Shown one piece after another: positions 15,509 through 23,672 of a stretch of 23,672 nt of DNA; position 1 is the first letter of the stretch; every line of letters starts with the position of its first letter. Under the pieces are notes generated by a model, which saw nothing but the letters and a program-made list of their open reading frames with translations, searched no databases and had not been told where the DNA came from. The stretch lies in the NCBI GenBank assembly GCA_030636065.1, contig DAOVXR010000002.1:1-23672 (forward strand). The letters are read 5' to 3'. Source of the stretch: Sedimentisphaerales bacterium. GTDB taxonomy: Bacteria > Planctomycetota > Phycisphaerae > Sedimentisphaerales > SM23-30. Position numbers and translations under genes: made by a program.

Positions 15509-17032
15509 ATGAATGATAGAAAAAACATAAAAAAGAGTATCGGATTTAAATTCTTGTGCATTGTTGCCACCTTTGTGGGGGTATTTTCCTGTGTTGTTCT
15601 ATATTTATCCTGGTACAGCAGTAATGTACAGATGGAAGAACTGTTGAAAGACAAAGCAGAGCTTGCCCTGCAGTTCAACCTTGCCATTCGTTCATATGTT
15701 TCTGAGACAATTCGTCCATTTGCCCAGGAACATACAGACGAAGGGATATTTATCCCCGATGTTATGTCAACATCTTTTGTCGCCCGGAGTGTTTTTGAAA
15801 AAGTCCGCAAAGAGTATCCCGATTATACCATCAAATTCTCATCGGACAATCCTCGCAATCCTTGCAATCAGGCGGAACCTGAAGAACTAAAAATAATTGA
15901 ATGCTTCAACAATAATCCGGAAATGAAAAAGTGGAGCGGAAAAATCAAACTAAACGGTCGAGAACATATTGGTGTGTTTAGCGCCAGGCGTATGAAAAAG
16001 AGTTGTCTTCAGTGTCACAGCGACCCGAAGGATGCGCCGGATTCCTTGATAGATCGATACGGAGACAAGGCAGGTTTCCATCGTCCAATAGGCGAGGTCA
16101 TTGCTTTGGACAGCGTTGCCATGCCACAAGAAGAATACCAGGCCGCTGCCGTTATGCAGGCCATAAGAAATTCCATTGTGATGATTACAGGATTAGCTCT
16201 GCTGCTCGCTGTAGTTTACTATACTTTTCAACGACTGATTGGACGTAAACTTAAAATGATTGCCGAGCATTTCAAAAATGCAACAGGGCAGGATGACAAA
16301 ACCATCTTTAAGCATTTGCAATTTGATCACAAAAACAATGATGAGATAAGCACCATGGTAAAGTCTTTCAATATAATGGTAGATAACTTATCAAAGAACA
16401 CAACTTCAATAGACAATCTTAACCGAGAAATCAGCGAGCGCAAGCAGGCCATGGAGGCACTGGCGGAAAGCGAAAAGAAGTACCGATTACTGGCGGATAA
16501 TACGCTTGATTGCATTTGGCAGTTGGATAGCGAGTTGAGATTCACCTATGTCAATCCAGCCGTTTTCCCAATGCTTGGCTTTACGCCGGAAGAATGGACC
16601 GGGACCCTTCTGGCCAATCATTGTTCTTCGAAAGAGATGAGTAAAGTGGGAGCCATCATGGCTGAGGAATTGCAAAAAAAGGAGACCTATGGCACCACAT
16701 TTGAGATGTGGTTGGACCATAAGAACGGCACGAATATCTGTTGTGAAATAATAGGTAACGTCATAGTGGATGAAAATGGGAATCTCCTTCGGTTTCAAGG
16801 AACCACACGCGACGTGAGCGAGCGCAAGAAGACTGAGGATAAACTTAATAAGACACTTGCCGAAATCGAGCGGTTTAACAAACTGATGATCGGCAGGGAA
16901 GGACGGGTTATCGAGATAAAAAAAGAGGTTAATGCCCTGCTGGCCGAGTTGGACAGAGAGCCACAATATAAAAGTGTGCTTGAAGATACCAAAGCTGTAA
17001 TTTCGTCCGATATTTCGGAAAAAGAGGTGTGA
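15509..17032 (+). CDS. Heme-type (Tll0287/DUF3365) membrane sensor with HAMP and PAS, no kinase
   Basis: A 507-residue protein: TM1 (about 12-34), an extracytoplasmic domain of Tll0287/DUF3365 type (about 40-205), TM2 (about 213-235), HAMP (about 236-292), a short coiled coil, and PAS (about 322-440, closing with TTRDVSERKK). The periplasmic domain carries a c-type heme motif, CLQCH (Cys166, Cys169, His170), suggesting redox or gas sensing. No histidine kinase, GGDEF or methyl-accepting output is present. The protein ends with an amphipathic segment, FNKLMIGREGRVIEIKKEVN, a C-terminal motif I have seen in other PAS sensors. It therefore probably signals through a partner, and the hybrid kinase downstream is the obvious candidate. 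ATG 15509 follows TAGGAGAG. Confidence 0.88.
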   Translation: MNDRKNIKKSIGFKFLCIVATFVGVFSCVVLYLSWYSSNVQMEELLKDKAELALQFNLAIRSYVSETIRPFAQEHTDEGIFIPDVMSTSFVARSVFEKVRKEYPDYTIKFSSDNPRNPCNQAEPEELKIIECFNNNPEMKKWSGKIKLNGREHIGVFSARRMKKSCLQCHSDPKDAPDSLIDRYGDKAGFHRPIGEVIALDSVAMPQEEYQAAAVMQAIRNSIVMITGLALLLAVVYYTFQRLIGRKLKMIAEHFKNATGQDDKTIFKHLQFDHKNNDEISTMVKSFNIMVDNLSKNTTSIDNLNREISERKQAMEALAESEKKYRLLADNTLDCIWQLDSELRFTYVNPAVFPMLGFTPEEWTGTLLANHCSSKEMSKVGAIMAEELQKKETYGTTFEMWLDHKNGTNICCEIIGNVIVDENGNLLRFQGTTRDVSERKKTEDKLNKTLAEIERFNKLMIGREGRVIEIKKEVNALLAELDREPQYKSVLEDTKAVISSDISEKEV

Positions 17033-17038
17033 TCTGCT

Positions 17039-17161
17039 ATGAAAACACGAAAACCAGGCCAAAAACGCGGATTTGACGGCTTGCAACGAGGCATTGCAAG
17101 CTTACATCAAGGCATTGTAAGCGTGATATATGGCGAAGTGAATTGGCAAAAGCAAGGATAA
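17039..17161 (+). CDS. Small ORF encoding a peptide with tandem LxxGI[AV]S repeats
   Basis: ATG 17039 lies nine bases after GAGGTG, a strong ribosome-binding site, seven bases after the stop of the heme sensor gene. The 40-residue frame begins MKTRKPGQKRGFDG and contains LQRGIAS then LHQGIVS, two 7-residue repeats encoded by the 21-nt DNA units. VIYGEVNWQKQG follows, to TAA 17159-17161. SLHQGIVSVIYG is nearly the same as SLHRGIVSVICG in the small ORF at 15395. The basic N-terminus suggests nucleic-acid or membrane contact, but no family is recognised. It may be a real small protein or a by-product of a structural repeat. Confidence 0.4.
   Translation: MKTRKPGQKRGFDGLQRGIASLHQGIVSVIYGEVNWQKQG
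17079..17122 (+). repeat. Two tandem 21-nt units with covarying inverted arms
   Basis: Unit 1 has arms GCTTGCA (17079-17085) and TGCAAGC (17095-17101). Unit 2 has arms GCTTACA (17100-17106) and TGTAAGC (17116-17122). Both have a 9-base centre ending GGCAT, and the period is 21 bases. Between the units the fifth arm base changes A to G and its partner T to C, which keeps pairing. Unit 2 with its GTGATAT tail matches the copy at 15420. The compensatory change supports a paired or dyad structure. The 21-base period is close to two helical turns. Confidence 0.7.
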
Positions 17162-17221
17162 AGCCGGTATTTATAAGGAATTAAGGCGAAAAGTAATATC
17201 TGAAGGACGAAAGGTAAGTAA

Positions 17222-20200
17222 ATGTTTGGCAAAAGCAGAATATTCTCAGTTGTATTTGCGATATGCCTCTTTTTATCCAGCTTTGTTGTAGCCGATGAGG
17301 CTAAGACATATAAAATAGGCGTATTAGCTAAAAGAGGTACAGAAAGATGTCTGGAAAAGTGGACGCCAACAGCCGAATATCTGACCAGCGAAATTCCCGG
17401 CTGCCGCTTTACGATTGTGCCGCTCAGCTTTGAGCAGGTATATCCGACAATTGAAGCTGGTGAGGTGGATTTTGTTATCGCCAATCCATCCTTTTATGTG
17501 AATCTTGAGGCCAGATATGGCGCCGGCAGAATAGCTACGCTCAAGAATCTGCGGCAGGGAAAGGTCTGCACCACTTATGGCGGAGTGATGATAACTAAAG
17601 CCGGCAGCAGTATCAATAAACTCACCGATCTCAAGGGCAAGAGTTTTATGGCGGCTAATGAAACATCCTTTGGCGGTTGGCAGATGGCCTGGCGGGAACT
17701 CAAGGCTTGCGGCATTGACCCGCATAAAGACTTCGCCGATTTGCAATTCGGCGGTACTCACGATGCGGTTGTCTATGCGGTGCGTGATGGCAAGGTCGAT
17801 GCAGGTACGGTAAGGACTGATACGCTGGAGAGGATGGCGGTAGAGGGTAAGATAGATATTGATGATTATAAAATCCTTTTCAGTCACGATGAGCATAAAC
17901 ATCTAATCAAATATAATGATGGCCATAAATCTTTTCCTTTCGCGCACAGCACCAACTTATATCCTGAGTGGCCGTTTGCAAAGACCGCAGGGACGTCCGA
18001 TGAGATAGCAACGAAGATAGCGGAGGCGCTGCTGGTGATGTCTGTTGATAGTAATGCCGCAAAGGCCGCCAAATGTGCCGGTTGGACGATTCCTCACAAT
18101 TACACATCAGTACATGACTGTCTCAGGGAACTTCGGGTAGCCCCTTATGAAGATTACGGTAAGACAAGTGTCGCGGAGCTAATTGATCAATATTGGCCCC
18201 GGTTGCTCGGCGTTGTCGGTATAATATTGACAATTGTCGCCTTCGCGATTCGTACAAAAAGGCTCAACATAAAGCTTGCTAAAACTATTGCTCTTCGCAG
18301 GCAGGCCGAATTGAAATTCCAAACATTGTATGAATCGTCAGGCGATGCGATAATGATGCTCAATGAGAATGGGTTCTTTGATTGCAATGAAGCGACAGTT
18401 AAGTTGTTCGGTTGCGAGAATAAAGAGGAGTTTTGCAGCAACCATCCGGCGGAACTATCACCGGCGAGACAGCCTTGCGGCACCGATTCAATGGAGCTTG
18501 CCAACAAACGAATAGCAACGGCAATGGAAAAAGGCAGCAATAATTTCGAGTGGGTACACAAAAGAATCAACGGTACCGAGTTTCCCGCTGATGTTTTGCT
18601 TAATGCAATGAAAATTGATGGTAAAAAGGTTCTTCAGGCCACAGTCCGTGATGTTACCGAGCGCAAGCAGGCGGAGCAAAAGTTACAGGAAAGTGAAAGG
18701 CAAACAAAGCTTATTCTTGAGCAGATACCGGTAGGGAGTGTTATCGTTGATGAAGAAACACATGAAATTGTATTTGCCAATCACGCCGCCGCGGCAATGG
18801 TCCAGGTAAATATCGAAGATATGGTCGGTAAGGTTTGTCATAAGTTTATCTGTCCGGCCGAACAGGGTAAGTGCCCAATCAGCGATCTGGGTCAAACGGT
18901 GGATAACGCCGAAAAAGTGCTGCTGAAAATAAATGGTGAAAAACTTGATATTCTAAAGACAGTCAAACCAATCGTGCTGGACGGCAAAAACTGCCTGATA
19001 GAGACTTTCGTTGATATTACCGAACGTAAGAATTTCGAAAAGCAACAGAATGAGCATGTGGCGGAACTGGAGCAGGCTAAAGAAACAGCCCTTTCTATAA
19101 TGGAGGACGCCGAGGCAGCCAGAAAGGAAGCCGAAGAGGCCAACGAACAGTTGATGGAAGCAACCGCACTCGCCAACGATATGGCCGCCCAGGCGGAGAT
19201 AGCCAACCAGGCCAAGAGCGAGTTTCTGGCCAATATGAGCCATGAGATTCGTACGCCAATGAATTCTATCCTGGGTTTTTCCGAGATGCTCGCCCAGGAG
19301 CAGCTATCCGATGAGCAGCAGGATTATGTCAACACGATCTGGGATTCCGGTAAAAATCTGCTGAGAATAATTAACGACATTCTGGATTTCTCCAAGATTG
19401 AGGCCGGAAAACTCGATACCGAGATTATTGAATGCTCATTAGAGAAGTTGCTGGGTAATATCAATTCTATGCTGCGGCCCAAAGCTGCGAAAAAAGGCCT
19501 GGACTTTAAGGTTCTGCACAAAACCGAACTGCCCGCCAATATCAGCACTGATCCCACACGCCTATACCAGTGCCTGACCAACCTGATCAATAACGCTATT
19601 AAGTTCACCGAAAACGGACATGTGCATGTTGTAATTTCTATAGAAAACATCGAAGAAAAACCGCATATCCGTTTTGATGTCGAGGATACAGGTATCGGTA
19701 TTCCTGAGGATAAGCACGACAGTATTTTCGAGTCGTTTTCCCAGGCGGATGGTTCTACCACAAGGAAGTTCGGTGGCACCGGGCTGGGTTTAACCATTAC
19801 TAAACATCTGGCAAAAATTCTGGGAGGCAGTATCGCCGTACAAAGTAAGCCGAGTAAGGGGTCGATATTCTCTCTGTTAATACCTGCAGGTCTCGATGTC
19901 AAGGCCCAACCTCTGTTGGGCGCAGCGAAGATGAAAGAATATATGCAGGGATCACCCCAAACAGCGAAAGAAAAATATTCTGGAAACATCCTGATAGCCG
20001 AAGATAATCCTGCAAATCAGAGGCTGATCCAAATACTCTTAAAGAAGATGGGCCTGAAGGTTACTTTAGTCGAAGATGGCCGACAAGCTGTGGAAGCAGC
20101 CACAACCCAGTCTTTTGACATTGTCTTTATGGATATGCAAATGCCGGTTATGAACGGCTATGAAGCCACGCAACTGCTGCGCAAAAAAGGGATGACCGTA

Positions 20201-20788
20201 CCAATTGTAGCTCTCACCGCCAATGCGATGAAGGAAGATGAACAAAAATGCCTTAATGCCGGCTGTGATAAGTATCTGACCAAACCGGTGGATCGTAAAA
20301 AGTTATCAGAAGTATTAAGCGGATATCTATCCCCTGAATCTTCTGAGGATATCCAACAAGTCGAAAGCCAATTGTCACAAACGGCTGAAGATCAGAATGT
20401 AACAAGCAGCCAAGAGGGTCCATTCCCGGTATTTGACCCGAGGCAGATACTGCGATCCCTGGACGGTGATACCGATATGTTGAAGGAAATAGTCGAGATT
20501 TTCTTAGAGACTTCCACTTCAGATATACGGGAACTGCAGGAGGCTATTTCTTCGAGGGATTCCCTGAAGGTTGGGCAAAAAGCCCATAGCATTAAAGGGG
20601 CAGCCGCCAATATCGGAGCAGAAACTGTCCGAGAAATTGCTCTTGAAATTGAACATTCCATTAAAACCGACGATTTTGGAAAGATCAATAATCTGTTTAA
20701 CAATTTGGAACGGAACTTGCGGAAATTAGAAGAAATACTAAAAGACTTTGATTGGGCCGATGTCGTACAGGAGAATAACTATGACTAA
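17222..20788 (+). CDS. PhnD-type sensor hybrid histidine kinase (PAS-PAS-kinase-receiver-Hpt)
   Basis: A 1188-residue membrane protein. A signal peptide or first TM (1-24) is followed by a PhnD/SBP-type periplasmic binding domain (about 30-300; [32 protein letters not shown]), a TM (about 325-345), PAS 1 (about 365-480), PAS 2 (about 490-605) with Cys539, His540, Cys544 and Cys551, and an Ala/Glu-rich coiled coil (about 610-665). HisKA has His674 in SHEIRTP. The HATPase shows [18 protein letters not shown] and GGTGLGL. The receiver has phosphoacceptor Asp971 in MDMQMP and Lys in LTKPVD. Hpt has His1122 in [13 protein letters not shown]. The full His-Asp-His relay is intact, as in BarA/EvgS-type kinases. 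The binding domain suggests sensing of a small periplasmic ligand, probably an oxyanion by family, but this is not known. Its stop overlaps the next gene by eight bases. Confidence 0.93.
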   Translation: MFGKSRIFSVVFAICLFLSSFVVADEAKTYKIGVLAKRGTERCLEKWTPTAEYLTSEIPGCRFTIVPLSFEQVYPTIEAGEVDFVIANPSFYVNLEARYGAGRIATLKNLRQGKVCTTYGGVMITKAGSSINKLTDLKGKSFMAANETSFGGWQMAWRELKACGIDPHKDFADLQFGGTHDAVVYAVRDGKVDAGTVRTDTLERMAVEGKIDIDDYKILFSHDEHKHLIKYNDGHKSFPFAHSTNLYPEWPFAKTAGTSDEIATKIAEALLVMSVDSNAAKAAKCAGWTIPHNYTSVHDCLRELRVAPYEDYGKTSVAELIDQYWPRLLGVVGIILTIVAFAIRTKRLNIKLAKTIALRRQAELKFQTLYESSGDAIMMLNENGFFDCNEATVKLFGCENKEEFCSNHPAELSPARQPCGTDSMELANKRIATAMEKGSNNFEWVHKRINGTEFPADVLLNAMKIDGKKVLQATVRDVTERKQAEQKLQESERQTKLILEQIPVGSVIVDEETHEIVFANHAAAAMVQVNIEDMVGKVCHKFICPAEQGKCPISDLGQTVDNAEKVLLKINGEKLDILKTVKPIVLDGKNCLIETFVDITERKNFEKQQNEHVAELEQAKETALSIMEDAEAARKEAEEANEQLMEATALANDMAAQAEIANQAKSEFLANMSHEIRTPMNSILGFSEMLAQEQLSDEQQDYVNTIWDSGKNLLRIINDILDFSKIEAGKLDTEIIECSLEKLLGNINSMLRPKAAKKGLDFKVLHKTELPANISTDPTRLYQCLTNLINNAIKFTENGHVHVVISIENIEEKPHIRFDVEDTGIGIPEDKHDSIFESFSQADGSTTRKFGGTGLGLTITKHLAKILGGSIAVQSKPSKGSIFSLLIPAGLDVKAQPLLGAAKMKEYMQGSPQTAKEKYSGNILIAEDNPANQRLIQILLKKMGLKVTLVEDGRQAVEAATTQSFDIVFMDMQMPVMNGYEATQLLRKKGMTVPIVALTANAMKEDEQKCLNAGCDKYLTKPVDRKKLSEVLSGYLSPESSEDIQQVESQLSQTAEDQNVTSSQEGPFPVFDPRQILRSLDGDTDMLKEIVEIFLETSTSDIRELQEAISSRDSLKVGQKAHSIKGAAANIGAETVREIALEIEHSIKTDDFGKINNLFNNLERNLRKLEEILKDFDWADVVQENNYD

Positions 20789-22034
20789 AATACTCGTTGC
20801 TGATGATCATCTGGTAACACGAAAAATACTTCAGGGTATCCTGGAGAAGAATGGATATGAGGTTGTCACCGCTGAGAATGGGGTGCAGGCATGGAATATA
20901 CTCGCTAATGAATCCGATGTGCGTCTGGCTGTCGTCGATTGGATAATGCCTGGCATGGACGGCATAGAGATTTGCCGTAAACTCCAGGAGGAGTACAAGT
21001 CCGGTTTCATTTACGTGATCCTTCTGACAGCTAAGGAAGGCACGGAAAATCTCACCCTTGCTCTGGAGGCAGGCGCAAATGACTATATTACCAAGCCGTT
21101 TGAGAAAGATGAATTACTGGCTCGATTGAGAGCTGGTGAACGAATAATCGCTCTGCAATCGCAGTTGGCCCAGTCGCAAAAAATGGAATCAATCGGACAA
21201 CTCGCAGCCGGAATAGCTCACGAAATTAACACTCCCGCCCAATACGTCGGGGATAACGCAAGGTTTATTCAGGAGTCATTCGATGACATTATGAATATGC
21301 TGGATAAATACGCCGTTTTATTGGAGGCAAACAAAAAGAATACAATTTCGTCCGATCTTGTCACAGAGATTGACGGTTTTATCAAGGACCTGGATATTGC
21401 TTATCTGATTACGGAGTTGCCCAAGGCAATCCAGCAGACTATTGAGGGGGTTGAGCAGGTATCAGGAATTGTCCGGGCAATGAAAGAGTTTGCCCATCCG
21501 GCAGTAGAAGGGAAAGCAAACATTGATATTAACAGGGCAATCGAAAGCACAATTGTTGTTGCAGGTAACAAATGGAAATATATAGCCGAAATGGAGACAC
21601 GCTATGGCACAAATCTCCCATTGATTTCTGGTTGGCCCGCTGAGCTGAATCAGGTGATATTGAACTTGATTGTTAACGCTGCTGATGCCATTGGCAAAGT
21701 GGCGGATGATGGTTCCAAAAGTAAAAGTAAAGGAACAATAACCATAGAAACACGTCGCGATAAAAACTGGGTTGAAATTCGCATTTCAGATACGGGTTGT
21801 GGAATACCACAAGACACCCGGGATAATGTGTTCAACCCTTTTTTCACCACCAAGGACATTGGCGAAGGCAGCGGACAGGGTTTGAGTATTGCTCACGCAA
21901 TTGTGGTGAAAAAACATAGTGGGACAATCACCTTTGAAACAGAAATATATAAAGGGACAACTTTTATTGTCCGTCTGCCTATTGAATCTGTGGCTGACAA
22001 AACTGAAACGGAGATGGAGACATCAAATGAGTGA
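20781..22034 (+). CDS. Receiver-histidine kinase fusion
   Basis: A 417-residue soluble protein. The receiver spans about 1-120: Asp8-Asp9, phosphoacceptor Asp53 in VVDWIMPG, Thr83 and Lys105 in YITKPFE. A short helix leads to a DHp of the local family with His147 in [25 protein letters not shown], then HATPase with [39 protein letters not shown] and FIVRLP. A kinase whose input domain is a receiver takes its signal as phosphorylation, so it can relay from the hybrid kinase encoded upstream. I chose ATG 20781 because CAGGAG ends seven bases before it; this makes an 8-base overlap with the upstream gene. The frame can extend to 20748, but without support. It overlaps the next gene by eight bases, so the three are probably translationally coupled. 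Confidence 0.92.
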   Translation: MTKILVADDHLVTRKILQGILEKNGYEVVTAENGVQAWNILANESDVRLAVVDWIMPGMDGIEICRKLQEEYKSGFIYVILLTAKEGTENLTLALEAGANDYITKPFEKDELLARLRAGERIIALQSQLAQSQKMESIGQLAAGIAHEINTPAQYVGDNARFIQESFDDIMNMLDKYAVLLEANKKNTISSDLVTEIDGFIKDLDIAYLITELPKAIQQTIEGVEQVSGIVRAMKEFAHPAVEGKANIDINRAIESTIVVAGNKWKYIAEMETRYGTNLPLISGWPAELNQVILNLIVNAADAIGKVADDGSKSKSKGTITIETRRDKNWVEIRISDTGCGIPQDTRDNVFNPFFTTKDIGEGSGQGLSIAHAIVVKKHSGTITFETEIYKGTTFIVRLPIESVADKTETEMETSNE

Positions 22035-23244
22035 TAAACTCAGAATTATATTTGTAGATGATGAACCCAATGTACTGAATGGCCTGCGTCGTATGTTACG
22101 GTCTATGCGTAACCAATGGGATACGGCATTTGCTGACGGTGGCCAAAAAGCATTGGATGCTTTATCAGAAACTCCTTTTGATGTTATTGTCTCGGATATG
22201 CGTATGCCGGGTATAGATGGCTCTCAACTGCTTAACAAAGTCAAAGAGCGGTATCCCCGAATGATACGAATCGCTCTTTCCGGCCAAACATCCAAAGAAA
22301 CAATACTGCGGTCTGTTGGCCCGATTCATCAGTATTTGCCCAAGCCTTGCAATGCTGAGATACTCAAAACAACTATTAGTCGTGTATGTTCATGCCGTGA
22401 CTTACTAACAAATGAAAAACTTCGGGGCTTAATATCGCAATTGGAATCTTTGCCGTGCATGTCACGCCTTTATACTCAATTGATAGAGGAACTCCAGTCT
22501 GATGATGCCTCAATCGATAAAGTAGCACACATTATATCTCATGATATGGCAATGAGTGCCAAAATATTACAATTAGTGAACTCGGCTTTCTTTGGAGTTC
22601 GGCAACATGTCACAGATATCTCCCAGGCGGTTACACTTTTAGGGTTGAACATCGTCAAGGCACTGGTGCTTTCCGTAAAGATTTTTTCTCAATTCAACCG
22701 GATCAAATTAGATAATTTTTCATTTGATACTCTTTGGGAACACAGCTTTATCGTGGGCCAATGGAGTAAGTTAATAGCCAAGGCCGAAAATGCTGACCAA
22801 AAAACTATCGATTACGCCATGGTTGCGGGCATGTTGCACGATGTAGGTAAACTGGTATTCGCAATGAAAATGTCCGAACAATACGGGCAGGTGCTGTCTC
22901 TGGCGGAAAATAATAATATTACGATATACCACGCCGAGAAGGAACTAATTGGTGCTACTCATGCGGAGGTGGGGGCCTATCTGTTGGGGCTGTGGGGATT
23001 TTCTAATTCCATTATTGAAGCACTGACTTTTCATCACCGGCCGACAGAGGTATCAATAAAACAATTTAGTCCACTGACGGCGGTTCATGCAGCTAATGTT
23101 CTGGCCCATGAAATTTCTGTAACTAATGGTGAGCCTGATAAAAGCATAGAAATAAACACAGACTATCTGGAGAGCCTGGGATTGGCCCAGCGACTATCCG
23201 TATGGCAGGAAGCATGCCTTGATAGCCTGAAGATAAAATGTTAA
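22027..23244 (+). CDS. Response regulator with HDOD output
   Basis: A 405-residue protein. The receiver spans about 1-125: VDDEPN (10-15), Asp57 in VSDMRMPG, Ser85 and Lys106 in YLPKP. The HDOD domain covers about 133-335: LESLPCMSRLY, ISHDMAMSAKILQLVNSAFFG, AVTLLGLNIVKALVL, AGMLHDVGKLV (267-277) and HAEVGAYLLGLWGF. HDOD is a relative of HD phosphohydrolases, usually considered non-catalytic, although HD-x-GK is kept here at 271-275. HDOD proteins often control other signalling proteins. ATG 22027 overlaps the stop of the receiver-kinase by eight bases, and GGAG upstream supports it. A longer frame from 21919 has no ribosome-binding site and would overlap widely. It is the likely output of the preceding relay. 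Confidence 0.92.
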   Translation: MSDKLRIIFVDDEPNVLNGLRRMLRSMRNQWDTAFADGGQKALDALSETPFDVIVSDMRMPGIDGSQLLNKVKERYPRMIRIALSGQTSKETILRSVGPIHQYLPKPCNAEILKTTISRVCSCRDLLTNEKLRGLISQLESLPCMSRLYTQLIEELQSDDASIDKVAHIISHDMAMSAKILQLVNSAFFGVRQHVTDISQAVTLLGLNIVKALVLSVKIFSQFNRIKLDNFSFDTLWEHSFIVGQWSKLIAKAENADQKTIDYAMVAGMLHDVGKLVFAMKMSEQYGQVLSLAENNNITIYHAEKELIGATHAEVGAYLLGLWGFSNSIIEALTFHHRPTEVSIKQFSPLTAVHAANVLAHEISVTNGEPDKSIEINTDYLESLGLAQRLSVWQEACLDSLKIKC

Positions 23245-23246
23245 AA

Positions 23247-23363
23247 TCAGGAGATATATACCAATCCTGAATGAAAACACCAGGTGGCAATTTTCATAAT
23301 CTCGCAATTGGTAAGGCTTTATAATTGGCCCTGCGAAGGCGGGGAATGATACCCGATGGGTAT
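23247..23363 (+). promoter_or_regulatory. Intergenic region with two small inverted repeats
   Basis: TCAGGA (23247-23252) pairs with TCCTGA (23265-23270) across 12 bases. ATACCC (23349-23354) pairs with GGGTAT (23358-23363) across 3 bases, 33 bases before the next ATG. Neither is followed by a T-run. They may be operator or leader structures for the final receiver gene, and chance occurrence cannot be excluded for 6-bp arms. Confidence 0.25.
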
Positions 23364-23395
23364 AAGAATAAATATTATAGACTGGAAAAGAACAA

Positions 23396-23672
23396 ATGTC
23401 GCATAAGATACTTTTTGTCGATGATGAACCCAATGTGACCAATGCATTAAAGCATACACTGCGCAAAGAACGCTATGATATTTTGACCGCGGATTCAGCC
23501 AAAGAAGCACTCGAAATTCTGGCTCGACATCGTGTGGATGTTGTGGTATCAGATGAACAAATGCCCGGCATGTCCGGATCGAAACTACTCACCAGGGTAC
23601 GTAAGGAATATCCTGAGATTATTCGGATTGTTTTGACCGGTGAGGCAAGCGCTGAGGCAGCTACGCGTGCCA
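23396..23672 (+). CDS. Response regulator, N-terminal receiver (cut by window end)
   Basis: The first 92 residues of a receiver protein. MSHKILFVDDEPNV opens with the acidic pocket DDE; the phosphoacceptor is Asp55 in VVSDEQMPGMSG, and IRIVLTGEAS supplies the conserved Thr. The frame runs off the end of the window, so the output domain is unknown. The 'SDEQMPGMSG ... RIVLTG' wording is common in receiver-HD-GYP and related regulators, which makes such an output plausible but unproven. ATG 23396 has GGAAAAG about eight bases upstream. The gene is separated from the HDOD regulator by 151 bases and could start a new transcription unit or continue the island. Confidence 0.88.
   Translation, partial: MSHKILFVDDEPNVTNALKHTLRKERYDILTADSAKEALEILARHRVDVVVSDEQMPGMSGSKLLTRVRKEYPEIIRIVLTGEASAEAATRA

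Noticed and set aside
16487..17086. 199-residue minus-strand frame
   Set aside because: It is antisense to the PAS domain of the heme sensor; no start signal or family resemblance.
17079..17122. CRISPR array
   Set aside because: There are only two adjacent 21-base units with no spacers between them and no cas genes.
19324..19989. 221-residue minus-strand frame
   Set aside because: It is antisense to the HisKA/HATPase region of the hybrid kinase, whose coding frame is unmistakable.
21919..22026. 36-residue N-terminal extension of the receiver-HDOD protein
   Set aside because: It overlaps the C-terminus of the receiver-kinase, has no ribosome-binding site, and receiver homology begins right at ATG 22027.

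Overview
The window is 23.7 kb of moderate-GC bacterial DNA. Every supported gene lies on the + strand except one transposase scrap. The organism is probably a member of the Planctomycetota, perhaps a Phycisphaerae-like lineage. This is inferred from the paired ABC-2 permeases with an Arg-rich 'KELR-x-SSRRRRNYVLRF' N-terminus, the many multi-domain two-component proteins and the PhnD-like and heme-type sensors. No rRNA or other marker gene is present, so the assignment is tentative.

Region 1 (1-5150) is a transport block. It holds the 3' end of an ABC-2-type exporter ATPase, two tandem paralogous permeases of about 600 residues (each an internal duplication), and a complete MalK/UgpC-type ATPase with no sugar permease or binding protein beside it. 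Region 2 (5151-5572) is a non-coding junction with a decayed IS3-type OrfA remnant on the minus strand and one short possible leader ORF.

Region 3 (5573-23672) is a dense signal-transduction island. In order: an HD-GYP protein; a stand-alone CheY-like receiver behind a terminator-like leader; a half-length CheC-like phosphatase; two PAS histidine kinases; an outer-membrane beta-barrel protein; a Tat-exported metallo-beta-lactamase-fold protein; a membrane sensor kinase split by a -1 frame change at a slippery heptamer; a receiver-HD-GYP protein; a Tll0287-type heme sensor with HAMP and PAS but no output; a 1188-residue PhnD-PAS-PAS-kinase-receiver-Hpt hybrid; a receiver-kinase; a receiver-HDOD protein; and the start of another receiver protein. 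Several genes overlap by a few bases, which suggests coupled translation.

Four kinases share one distinctive architecture (H-box HEINTP[TA]QY, long DHp domain, AMK-[ED]-F motif), so the island looks like a local expansion of one kinase family. It feeds receivers whose outputs are HD-GYP (cyclic-di-GMP breakdown) or HDOD modules. No GGDEF, CheA or MCP gene is seen. The most unusual features are the GGGAAAA slippery site with a following hairpin inside the HAMP domain, and a 21-nt repeat seen three times in two intergenic regions. The repeat's inverted arms show a compensatory base change, and it also lies inside two small ORFs that share the peptide SLHxGIVSVIxG.
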